The notes: generated from the sequence alone by a model not told the origin. Positions 1 to 7,271 are shown, numbered from the stretch's first letter. The stretch: 7,833 bases of DNA from Gammaproteobacteria bacterium (GCA_003476445.1 DMUF01000159.1:1-7833); one strand, 5' to 3'. Made by a program: numbers and translations.

Positions 1-103
1 AATCGTCAGCGCGCACAGAGGACTCAGCGCAGCTCGCGAACAACATGGAACCCGCGATTGCTGTTAACCTTCGCACCTGGGCATCAGTAACCGTGTTGAA
101 TCC

Positions 104-133
104 CTCTGAGCTTCAGAGCTGCGCCGCGCGCAG
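104..133. repeat. Two abutting perfect hairpins in the operon leader
   Basis: Positions 104-118 read CTCTGA-GCT-TCAGAG and positions 119-133 read CTGCGC-CGC-GCGCAG. Each is a perfect 6-bp inverted repeat around a 3-nt loop, and the second begins at the base after the first ends. No T-run follows on either strand, so they are not classic intrinsic terminators. They may be a structured 5' leader, a pair of operators or an mRNA stability element. The pairing is seen directly; the role is not known. Confidence 0.4.
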
Positions 134-176
134 GCACTGAACTCAGCTACACCCGGATCGAGCCTGGAGATACGAC

Positions 177-224
177 ATGATCGAGATCGTTGCCCACGCC
201 GGCAACCGGTCGCGGCCCGGTTAA
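177..224 (+). CDS. Possible 15-residue leader peptide ORF
   Basis: An ATG at 177 is preceded by GGAG (166-169) at a normal 7-nt spacing and runs 15 codons to TAA at 222-224 (MIEIVAHAGNRSRPG). It ends 12 nt before the GTG of the large flavoprotein gene, and its stop overlaps that gene's ribosome binding site, so it could couple translation into the operon. There is no run of a single amino acid as in amino-acid attenuators. An ORF this short could easily be chance; only the good ribosome binding site and the position support it. Confidence 0.2.
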   Translation: MIEIVAHAGNRSRPG

Positions 225-229
225 GAGAG
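223..229 (+). promoter_or_regulatory. Ribosome binding site that favours the GTG start at 237
   Basis: The purine run AAGAGAG lies 4 nt before a TTG at 234 and 7 nt before the adjacent in-frame GTG at 237. The 7-nt spacing and the more common GTG codon favour 237. The choice changes the protein by one residue only. Confidence 0.5.
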
Positions 230-236
230 CGCGTTG

Positions 237-2717
237 GTGAGCGAGCGATTCGATCTGGTGATTGTGGGCGCGGGGCCGGCGGGACTCAGCGCAGCGGCCC
301 GGGCCGCCGAGATCGACCAGGAAGAGGGTCGATCAGATCCGACGTATCTTCTGCTCGAGAGCGGCGCAGAGCTTGCTCAGACCATTCAGTCTTACCAGCT
401 CGGTAAGCACGTTATGGATGAGCCCGGGTTCTTGAACCTGCGCAGTCCAGTCCGTTTTTCCTCAGGCACACGCGAAGACATCCTCCTCGCCTGGGAACAG
501 GACGTCCGCGACGCCCATCTCAATGTCCGGTATCACAGCGAAGTTACCCGCATCACTGGCGCTGCACCCGAATTTGAGGTGACGCTTGCCGATGGCGGAC
601 GAATCAGCTGCCGTGCGGTCATCCTCGCTTGCGGGACCGAGGGCAACCTGCGGTTACTCGAAGTTGCGAACGATGCGCCCTCGCCGTTTGTCCGCTATGG
701 CCTCGCAGACCCTGCCGCGGTGACCGATCGCGTCGTTGTGGTGGTGGGCGCCGGTGACTCGGCAATCGAGAACGCTCTGGCCCTGGTCGCTACCAACAGC
801 GTGCACATCGTCAATCGGCGTTCGGAGTTCAGTCGCGCCAAGAGTGGCAATCTGAACGCGATCGTGAATGCCATCAATGATCCCAGGGTAGACCTAACCT
901 GCCATTACGATAGTGCCGTCCGGGAAATTGTTTTGCCAGAGGCTCCCGGGGAACCAGGCAGGGTAAGACTTGCGACCTCTGCGGGTGACCTGAGCATCGA
1001 TTGCCACATGATCATCGCGCGTCTCGGCTCAATCCCGCCGCGCGCGTTCCTGGAAAGCTGCGGCATTGAATTCTCAAGCAGTCTTCCGGGTGCTCAGCCC
1101 GTGATCGACGGTCGCTACCAGAGTTCGGTTCCGGGTCTCTACATCGTGGGCTCCCTGTCCGGTTATCCGCTCATAAAGCAGGCGATGAATCAGGGACAGG
1201 ATGTCGTCGATTACATCGCCGGCAAGGACATCCGCCCGGCCGATCATGATCTGGTTGCGAGCCGCGTTGGCAACCTTTACCCCGAGCTGTCGATTGAGTC
1301 GGCACTCGACCTACTGCAATCCAGCTCTACGCTGACTGCATCGCTGAGCCCGATCGCTTTTCGTGAACTCATCATCGAGAGTCAGCTCATTGTGAGTGGT
1401 CGCAGGGCTCGCGGACTCATCAAGGAGACTGAGGTTGGTCGCGGTCCGCTGCCGCAGCGCGCGGGTGCCGAGCTGCTCGCGCCGGGCGATTTCGTGAATG
1501 CCTTCTATCTGGTCGTCGAGGGTAATCTGCTCATCAAGCGCTACCCGGATGCGGACTGGGAACAGGCAGGGCCAGGCAGCTTCTTCGGCGAAAGCTGTCT
1601 GTTCGCAGGCCGGCCCCAGGGCAGCAGCGTGCGCATCAGACGTAACAGCCTGCTGATTCGTATTCCGCGCAAAATCCTGATCAAGCTTGCACTGTCGAAC
1701 GAAGGCGTAAAGCAGCAGCTCGAAGAAGCCTTCGTCATGAATCTGTTGAAGGTCACGTTCGAGCCGAAACTCTCCCGGGAGCGTCTTCGCGCCATGGCGC
1801 GAAGGTGCCCGACACGGAACTACGAGGCCGGCTCCCTCCTGTATGAGGAAGGTAGCATCGGTGACCGGGTCTACCTGCTCCGATCCGGTTCCGTGAATCT
1901 CCTGCAGGGCGAATCCAGACAGATGGTCGGCGATCAGTATGCCGGGGAGCTTGTGGGGCAACTGGCGCTGATGGGCAATCCGCGTCGGTTGAATGCGGCA
2001 AGAGCTGCCTCCAGGACATCGGCGATCGAGATCGACCAGGCGGCATTCGCAGAACTTCTCGACGATAACCCGGAAATTCGCGCGCGCCTGGAGCGCGACC
2101 TGACCCTGCTCCTGCAGGAAAACAACACGCTGCTCACCCATCCGGCCCAGGCATCAGCGATGGCCTTTCTGCTGCAGCGCGGCGTCGGGGAGGCCACGAA
2201 TGCGTTGGTTATCGACAGCTCGCTCTGCATCGGCTGCGACAACTGCGAACGTGCCTGCGAGGAGACCCACGGCGGAATCTCGCGACTGCATCGCAATGGC
2301 GGCGGCACACATGAGGGCTTTCACGTGCCGCTCGCGTGCCGCCACTGCGAAACACCGCATTGCATGAAGGATTGCCCGCCCGACGCCATTCATCGCACGG
2401 AATCAGGCACGGTCTACATCCAGGACAACTGCATTGGCTGCGGCAACTGCGAAAGCAACTGCCCGTACGGGGCCATAGAACTGGTCAAGGTCGACCCGCC
2501 GGGACGGGAGAGCTGGTTCGGATTGAAGCTGCCGCTTCTGCGCCTGCGCAGCAAGACAACGCACGCTGCGAGTGCCGCGGAGTTCGCGCCCAAGCGTGCG
2601 GTAAAATGCGATGCCTGCCACAGTCTTCCCGGGGGACCCGCATGCGTACGGTCGTGCCCGACCGGGGCAGCCATACGACTGGGTTCCGACGCCCTGCAGG
2701 CGCTGACCGGGGGTTAG
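237..2717 (+). CDS. Fusion flavoprotein: FAD/NAD(P)H oxidoreductase, two cNMP-binding-like domains, four-cluster ferredoxin
   Basis: An 826-residue cytoplasmic protein with three parts. (a) About 1-335 is a thioredoxin-reductase/YpdA-type flavoprotein: FAD motif GAGPAG (11-16), second nucleotide motif GAGDSA (171-176), and Arg194, Arg195 and Arg200 as expected for NADPH preference. It lacks the CxxC of thioredoxin reductases, and the FAD-contacting Asp of the usual GD motif is Ser306. (b) About 370-500 and 512-625 are two cyclic-nucleotide-binding-like domains with altered pockets: FGE at 450-452 but Gln461 where Arg is expected, and VGQ at 573-575 with Arg583 kept. (c) About 655-815 carries 16 cysteines in four groups (664/667/670/674, 701/704/709/713, 732/735/738/742, 791/794/803/807), as in DmsB/NrfC-type four-cluster electron-transfer subunits. 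The likely role is to pass electrons between NAD(P)H and the cytochrome b encoded 4 nt downstream. The folds are well supported; the physiological substrate and the ligand of the cNMP domains are unknown. TTG at 234 is an alternative start. Confidence 0.95.
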   Translation: MSERFDLVIVGAGPAGLSAAARAAEIDQEEGRSDPTYLLLESGAELAQTIQSYQLGKHVMDEPGFLNLRSPVRFSSGTREDILLAWEQDVRDAHLNVRYHSEVTRITGAAPEFEVTLADGGRISCRAVILACGTEGNLRLLEVANDAPSPFVRYGLADPAAVTDRVVVVVGAGDSAIENALALVATNSVHIVNRRSEFSRAKSGNLNAIVNAINDPRVDLTCHYDSAVREIVLPEAPGEPGRVRLATSAGDLSIDCHMIIARLGSIPPRAFLESCGIEFSSSLPGAQPVIDGRYQSSVPGLYIVGSLSGYPLIKQAMNQGQDVVDYIAGKDIRPADHDLVASRVGNLYPELSIESALDLLQSSSTLTASLSPIAFRELIIESQLIVSGRRARGLIKETEVGRGPLPQRAGAELLAPGDFVNAFYLVVEGNLLIKRYPDADWEQAGPGSFFGESCLFAGRPQGSSVRIRRNSLLIRIPRKILIKLALSNEGVKQQLEEAFVMNLLKVTFEPKLSRERLRAMARRCPTRNYEAGSLLYEEGSIGDRVYLLRSGSVNLLQGESRQMVGDQYAGELVGQLALMGNPRRLNAARAASRTSAIEIDQAAFAELLDDNPEIRARLERDLTLLLQENNTLLTHPAQASAMAFLLQRGVGEATNALVIDSSLCIGCDNCERACEETHGGISRLHRNGGGTHEGFHVPLACRHCETPHCMKDCPPDAIHRTESGTVYIQDNCIGCGNCESNCPYGAIELVKVDPPGRESWFGLKLPLLRLRSKTTHAASAAEFAPKRAVKCDACHSLPGGPACVRSCPTGAAIRLGSDALQALTGG

Positions 2718-2721
2718 TTGC

Positions 2722-3603
2722 ATGCATCAGAGCTTGCTGAGCTGGAATAGCTATCGCTACCTGCGTTGGACGCTGGTACTCATCATTGTCGCCATGGGCA
2801 TTTATGTCAGCCAGTACGCGAGCTATGTACCACCCCACGGCGGCACCTGGCAGGGTTACGTGCTCGGCATTACAGGCGCTCTTGGTATCGTCTGGCTCGC
2901 GTTGCTAGGCATTCGCAAACGCCGCTACAGCTCGCGATTGGGCACGCTTGCGGGCTGGGCTTCGGCGCATGTCTATCTTGGCATTCTGGTGTTGACCCTC
3001 TCGGTACTGCACAGCGCCTTCGAGCTCGAGAGCTTCAACGTCCACACCGCGACATTCTGGCTCATGCTCGTCGTTGTACTGTCCGGGTTCTACGGGCTCT
3101 ATGCCTACCTGCACCTTCCGGAACAGAGAAGCACAAACCTGGCGGGCGAGCAGCCCGAGCATTGGCTTAACGCGTTGAAGGACATCGACGCACGGATCTT
3201 GGAACGCGGTTCGCGATTGCGACTCGGGGTCGCTGCCGAAGTGATGAGCGCCTTGCGCGGAACCGTGCTGGGCGGTTCCGGGACAGATCAGCTGCTGGGT
3301 CGCGATCGTTCCTACATGCGGTTGCTGGATGATCATCGACAGGTCCCGAACACAGACCAAAAGACGATCATCACGCGTCTCTCTGAAACCCTGCCGGATG
3401 CGCCGACCGAGGCCGATCAGGCGCTCATTCTTTCCGAACTGTTTAGCTTGTTCGGCCAGCGCCAACTGTTGCTAAAACGTCTTCGGCGCGATCTGCGCTA
3501 TGCAGCGTGGCTGCGAGTATGGCTCTATCTCCACATTCCCTGCACGTTCGCACTGCTGATTGGGCTGCTTGTGCACGTGTTCACTATCATCTACTACTGG
3601 TAG
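2722..3603 (+). CDS. Five-helix membrane cytochrome b, probably di-haem
   Basis: A 293-residue inner-membrane protein. Hydrophobic helices lie at about 15-33, 46-64, 80-98, 110-131 and 264-289. Positive residues (Arg12/Arg15, the KRR at 66-68, the KRLRR at 252-256) put the N-terminus and the long 132-262 loop in the cytoplasm and the C-terminus in the periplasm. Helix 3 has His83 and His97, and helix 5 has His271 and His285. Both pairs are H-x13-H, the spacing that binds two stacked b haems in bc-type cytochrome b. By topology His83/His271 would sit near the cytoplasm and His97/His285 near the periplasm. His108 and His131 are further candidates. The ATG follows the previous stop by 4 nt, with GGGGG (2709-2713) as ribosome binding site. 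The cytoplasmic loop could dock the Fe-S domain of the upstream protein. I do not recognise a named family. Haem binding is inferred from motif and context. Confidence 0.9.
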   Translation: MHQSLLSWNSYRYLRWTLVLIIVAMGIYVSQYASYVPPHGGTWQGYVLGITGALGIVWLALLGIRKRRYSSRLGTLAGWASAHVYLGILVLTLSVLHSAFELESFNVHTATFWLMLVVVLSGFYGLYAYLHLPEQRSTNLAGEQPEHWLNALKDIDARILERGSRLRLGVAAEVMSALRGTVLGGSGTDQLLGRDRSYMRLLDDHRQVPNTDQKTIITRLSETLPDAPTEADQALILSELFSLFGQRQLLLKRLRRDLRYAAWLRVWLYLHIPCTFALLIGLLVHVFTIIYYW

Positions 3604-3606
3604 CCC

Positions 3607-5244
3607 GTGCGCGCTCTAGTCAAGGCACCGTGGATCGAAGACAGCGCAGGCGTTGAGCTGCAGACGCAAACGAGCGTACTCCTGCGGACATCGGACCCAG
3701 CGCACGCCAAACTGCTTCCTGGCATCGATTTCGATCTCAGCGTTTCGCTCGAAGACAATGCGTCGATAGTCATCAAGGCAAATCGACGAACGATCCATTT
3801 CGCGGGGAAAACGCGGCGACGCGCGACATTGGCACAGGGCGAGGCATGCTCGATCGGACCTTATACAGTTCGGATCGAGGCAAACAACCATGGAGCTGAT
3901 TACCGCCTGGTTTTTGATTACGCGCCCATTCCAGCGATTGATGAGAACGCGCGCACAAGCCTTTCCCTCGCCGGGTGGCGAGCCAGTCGATGGAGCGTAG
4001 CGCTCATTGCGATCATGGCGGTGCTCGCATTTCTGACGCCCTTTCTGTCGACGCTGAGTTCACCCGCTTACACCGCGCTGCCGCCCAAAGTTCAAGGGCT
4101 ACTGCCATCGCGGGATGCCTGGTCAACCGGCCCAGTCCATGAGGCGCATCGGGCAGCTGGCATTGGCACAGAGTGCGAGGCCTGTCACTCCAGCCCGTTT
4201 ACATCGATCCCCGATTCGGCATGCATGACCTGCCATGAGAAGATACGCGAACATGTGGTGCTCACTGCTTCCAGTCACAAAGCCTTCACGGACACGACGT
4301 GCGCCGACTGCCATACCGAGCACATGGAACCTTCGCGACTCGTGACCGCGAGCGCCATGCTCTGTGTCGACTGTCACCGTGCGCCCACGTCGTGGCAAGC
4401 GGACATGCCTGTCGTTACCAGCTTCTCCACCCTCGGTCACCCTGACTTCAAAGTGTCCCTTTGGCATGAAGACAAGAACGCGGTCGGTGCGGCCGCTTGG
4501 GAAATGGTGGAAACAACCCATTCGTTGGGGCGCCCCGCGAAGGAGCAATCCAGCCTGTCCTTCCCGCACGACCTGCACCTTGATTCGGACAACGTTACGC
4601 TCATGAATCAGGGCACACCGCTCGACTGCTCCAGCTGTCACCGCATCGACTCGCAGAATGGGAGCATTATCCCGCTCGACATGCCGCGTGACTGCGGGTC
4701 GTGCCACCGGCTCACACTGGATCTGGACCAACCGGACCTTACGCTGACGCACGGGTCGGAACGCGTCGTCATCGCGGAATTGCAGTCCCATTTTGCGCGC
4801 AAGGCCGCCGCCACTGGCGCGACCAATGCGGAACGCCGGGTGCAGCAGGAGATCGCGCACCAGTTCGGATCGGCCGGCTGCGGGTTATGTCACGAGGTCA
4901 GAGAACAGCCTGAACGCCCCATCGACGAACGCTGGCGCGTCAGTCCGGTGCGTTCACCCGACAGCTGGTATCGATCTTCTCTTTTTGACCACCGCCCGCA
5001 CCTGACCGGCCCAGGCATCAATGGTCAATCCGTGGCGTGCCTCGACTGTCATGCGGCAGACACATCCTCGAGCGCGAATGATGTGTTGATGCCGGTACTG
5101 GAAACGTGCCTCTCCTGCCACAATCCGGCCCGGATTGAGAGCGCCGGCATATGCCTTGATTGCCACGTCTTTCATTCGCACTACGGGACTCCTTCGATCG
5201 AGAGTCGCGGCGCCCCGGTCGGACACAAAATGGATTCACCATGA
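3607..5244 (+). CDS. Membrane-anchored decahaem cytochrome c with cytoplasmic N-terminal domain
   Basis: 545 residues. Residues 1-125 look like a small beta-rich soluble domain (only a vague resemblance to FHA-like folds). A single transmembrane helix follows at about 131-150, with Arg125 and Arg128 just before it, so the N-terminus is cytoplasmic and the rest periplasmic. The periplasmic part has ten CxxCH haem c motifs starting at Cys190, 206, 232, 253, 341, 363, 425, 478, 501 and 516, grouped 4+2+1+3. Many spare histidines (178, 181, 216, 224, 239, 321, 324, 462, 465, 523, 525) could be distal ligands. An FxHxxHL segment precedes both hemes 5-6 (319-325) and hemes 8-9 (460-466), as in c3/c7-type cytochromes, pointing to an internal duplication. 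The GTG start is 3 nt after the cytochrome b stop with no strong ribosome binding site, which suggests translational coupling. The likely role is to carry electrons between the membrane b haems and a periplasmic partner. Maturation would need a Ccm-type system elsewhere. Confidence 0.95.
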   Translation: MRALVKAPWIEDSAGVELQTQTSVLLRTSDPAHAKLLPGIDFDLSVSLEDNASIVIKANRRTIHFAGKTRRRATLAQGEACSIGPYTVRIEANNHGADYRLVFDYAPIPAIDENARTSLSLAGWRASRWSVALIAIMAVLAFLTPFLSTLSSPAYTALPPKVQGLLPSRDAWSTGPVHEAHRAAGIGTECEACHSSPFTSIPDSACMTCHEKIREHVVLTASSHKAFTDTTCADCHTEHMEPSRLVTASAMLCVDCHRAPTSWQADMPVVTSFSTLGHPDFKVSLWHEDKNAVGAAAWEMVETTHSLGRPAKEQSSLSFPHDLHLDSDNVTLMNQGTPLDCSSCHRIDSQNGSIIPLDMPRDCGSCHRLTLDLDQPDLTLTHGSERVVIAELQSHFARKAAATGATNAERRVQQEIAHQFGSAGCGLCHEVREQPERPIDERWRVSPVRSPDSWYRSSLFDHRPHLTGPGINGQSVACLDCHAADTSSSANDVLMPVLETCLSCHNPARIESAGICLDCHVFHSHYGTPSIESRGAPVGHKMDSP

Positions 5245-7271
5245 CGCGCAACAGACCGCAGCTCCGGAACACGTGTGTCGGACGTACCGTCCGATCACAT
5301 GTCGCGATTTGGTTTGCGCTGCTGCTCGGCGCTTGCGGCGGCGGCGGCGGAAGCGATCCCCTGACGTCGGAACAGCCCTCTGTCAGTCCACCGACTGACT
5401 GCGATGGAGCCTGCGTAGGTGCGAGCTCTTTCCTGAGCCGCACTGATGTCGAACGCGTATTGGCACAGGCCATCCACCAGGCAGGGGCACTGGGAGCCAA
5501 CGCAACAATCGCCGTGGTCGATCGTGTCGGCAACGTGCTGGCGGTGTACCGAATGGCGTCAGTGAGCCCGGCAGTCACGATTACGTCGAACTCCCCCGAT
5601 CCGGTGACCACCGGACTCGACGGCGTGATATTGCCCGAGGGTGCCGATGGCGATGCGCTCGCTGCTATCGCGAAGGCCATCACCGGCGCCTACCTCTCAA
5701 GCGAGGGCAACGCGTTCAGCACGCGGACAGCGAGCCAGATCATCCAGGAGCATTTCAATCCGCGCGAGATCGATCAGCCGGCGGGGCCGCTCTACGGGGT
5801 GCAGTTCAGCCAATTGCCCTGCTCGGATTTCGCGCGCCGCTACAACGGCAGCGGCCCCTCTGCGGGTCCACATCGATCCCCCCTTGGGCTCGCTGCCGAC
5901 CCCGGCGGGTTTCCGCTGTATCGTGACGGAACCCCGATCGGCGGGGTCGGCGTGATCGCCGATGGCGTCTATTCCATCGACCGCAATGTGCAGGACCAGG
6001 ATCGCGATATCGACGAGCAAATCGCCTACGCCGCGACGTTCGGATTCGAGGCGCCGATCACTCGCCGTGCAGACCGCCTCACGGTCGACGGCAAAACGCT
6101 TCGCTACAGCGATACATCGTTCGCTGACCTGTTGGCCAACCCAGCGCAGGCGCCCGGCTATTCCGCACGGCAGGATTCAGGTCGTCTGATCGCAGTAACA
6201 GGCTATGCCAACGCCGCGATTCGCACCGGCACCCGCTTCGGCGCAGCTGATTCGGGGATCATCCCAACGGGGGGCGCGTTCGCCGGTCTGGGCGCCTTTA
6301 TCTTCGTCAATGACGCCCAGGATCCGCGCTTCCCCGTGCGCAATGCGAGTGATGCGGCGCGGGTCGGCGAGCAACAGCTGGTCGCTGCCGAGGTGGAGCA
6401 GATTCTGGTGTCGGTACTGAAGGTGGCGAATCGCACCCGCGCCCAGATTCGCCGACCGCTCGAGACCTTCGGTCGCGTGACCATCACCGTGGTCGACACC
6501 AACGGCACCATTCTGGGTGTCGTCAGAAATCAGGACGCCCCCGTATTCGGGTCCGACGTTTCGTTACAGAAAGCGCGCACCACGATGCTTATGTCTTCGC
6601 CAGAGGCAGACGAATACATCTCGTCGATCAGTGAGCCAGCACGCTACCTTGAGAACGATTTCGTAACGGTACGCGAAACGGTGATGCTTGATGATTACAT
6701 GGATCGAAGTAAGGCACTGCTAGGCGCTACCGCGTTCGAGGACGGCATTGCCTACTCGATCCGATCGGTCAGCAATATCCATCGCCCCTTCTTTCCCGAC
6801 GGTCTCTCCTCTGCCCTCAGCGGACCGCTCAACAAGGAACCGCAACTGAACGAGTGGAGCGTCTTCTCAACAGGGCTGCAACTTGATCTCTCCTTCAATC
6901 GGATTCTGGCGCACGTGCTCTACGCAGCGACTGGTAGCGGCAGCGATGTTCCTGAAGCCTGCAATGAGAGCGCAGACCCTGGACGTTTGGCGAACGGACT
7001 GCAGATCTTTGCATCCGGCGTGCCTGTGTACCGTAACGGACTGCTCGTTGGCGGACTGGGTGTTGCAGGGGATGCCCCAGAGCAGGATGAGATGATGGCT
7101 TTCCTTGGTTTGCATGACGCTGGCGTGCTGCTCGGAACGGGCATTGGCAACGCCCCACCGGAGCAGCGTGCAGATCAGCTGACCCCCGACGGGTATCGGT
7201 TGCGCTACGTGCAGTGCCCGCAGAACCCGTTTGTGAAATCAACCGAGGAGAACGTCTGTGAGGGACTGTAG
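5241..7271 (+). CDS. Lipoprotein with two GlcG/HbpS-like (DUF336) halves
   Basis: 676 residues from the ATG at 5241, whose ATGA overlaps the cytochrome c stop. This start gives a proper lipoprotein signal: Arg-rich N-terminus, hydrophobic VAIWFALLL, lipobox LGAC with Cys32 to be lipidated, then GGGGGS. Residue +2 is Gly, not Asp, so transport to the outer membrane is likely. The mature part holds two related halves. Half 1 has LSRTDVERVL (65-74), IAVVDRVGNVLAVYRM (90-105), PLYRDGTPIGGVGV (225-238) and ADRLTVDGKTLRY (277-289). Half 2 has ITVVDTNGTILGVVRN (415-430), PVYRNGLLVGGLGV (595-608) and ADQLTPDGYRLRY (644-656). The VVD..G and GGxGV elements fit the GlcG/HbpS family, some of which bind haem, but both halves are split by long insertions. 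Six other cysteines (54, 58, 194, 574, 659, 673) could form disulfides; there is no CxxCH. Its place behind the decahaem cytochrome suggests a haem- or redox-linked periplasmic role, which is inference. Confidence 0.88.
   Translation: MTRNRPQLRNTCVGRTVRSHVAIWFALLLGACGGGGGSDPLTSEQPSVSPPTDCDGACVGASSFLSRTDVERVLAQAIHQAGALGANATIAVVDRVGNVLAVYRMASVSPAVTITSNSPDPVTTGLDGVILPEGADGDALAAIAKAITGAYLSSEGNAFSTRTASQIIQEHFNPREIDQPAGPLYGVQFSQLPCSDFARRYNGSGPSAGPHRSPLGLAADPGGFPLYRDGTPIGGVGVIADGVYSIDRNVQDQDRDIDEQIAYAATFGFEAPITRRADRLTVDGKTLRYSDTSFADLLANPAQAPGYSARQDSGRLIAVTGYANAAIRTGTRFGAADSGIIPTGGAFAGLGAFIFVNDAQDPRFPVRNASDAARVGEQQLVAAEVEQILVSVLKVANRTRAQIRRPLETFGRVTITVVDTNGTILGVVRNQDAPVFGSDVSLQKARTTMLMSSPEADEYISSISEPARYLENDFVTVRETVMLDDYMDRSKALLGATAFEDGIAYSIRSVSNIHRPFFPDGLSSALSGPLNKEPQLNEWSVFSTGLQLDLSFNRILAHVLYAATGSGSDVPEACNESADPGRLANGLQIFASGVPVYRNGLLVGGLGVAGDAPEQDEMMAFLGLHDAGVLLGTGIGNAPPEQRADQLTPDGYRLRYVQCPQNPFVKSTEENVCEGL

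Larger units (their letters stand above)
1..233. other. Upstream region without an assigned gene
   Basis: No reading frame here resembles a known protein, and no convincing -35/-10 pair stands out by eye. The stretch holds two abutting perfect hairpins (104-118 and 119-133), a possible tiny leader ORF (177-224) and the ribosome binding site of the first large gene. The operon promoter presumably lies here or further upstream. The end of an upstream gene, or the start of a divergent one, cannot be excluded at the left edge. Confidence 0.5.

Noticed and set aside
1..46. Possible divergent gene starting at 46 on the - strand
   Set aside because: An ATG opens a frame to the left edge, but only 15 codons are visible and no good ribosome binding site precedes it.
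3..140. Open frame at the left edge as the tail of an upstream gene
   Set aside because: It is open from the edge to TGA at 138-140, but the 45 residues resemble nothing I know and the frame covers both perfect hairpins. Too weak to call.
20..295. 14-bp direct repeat GGACTCAGCGCAGC at 20-33 and 282-295
   Set aside because: The second copy encodes part of the conserved FAD motif region, and one match of this length is not surprising in 7.8 kb of GC-rich DNA. The flanks do not match.
1311..2141. 276-codon open frame on the - strand inside the flavoprotein gene
   Set aside because: It is a shadow of the + strand coding frame in GC-rich DNA. The + frame has continuous recognisable domains here, and the - frame shows none.
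2607..2624. CDACH motif (CxxCH) in the C-terminal part of the flavoprotein
   Set aside because: It matches the haem c pattern, but it is the fourth cysteine group of a cytoplasmic Fe-S domain, with partners at 803 and 807 and no signal peptide. It is a cluster ligand set and not a haem site.
5160..5240. Longer start for the lipoprotein gene at 5160 (703 residues)
   Set aside because: That start would lie 81 nt inside the cytochrome c gene and put 27 extra residues before the signal peptide. The ATG at 5241 gives a normal lipoprotein signal and an ATGA overlap.
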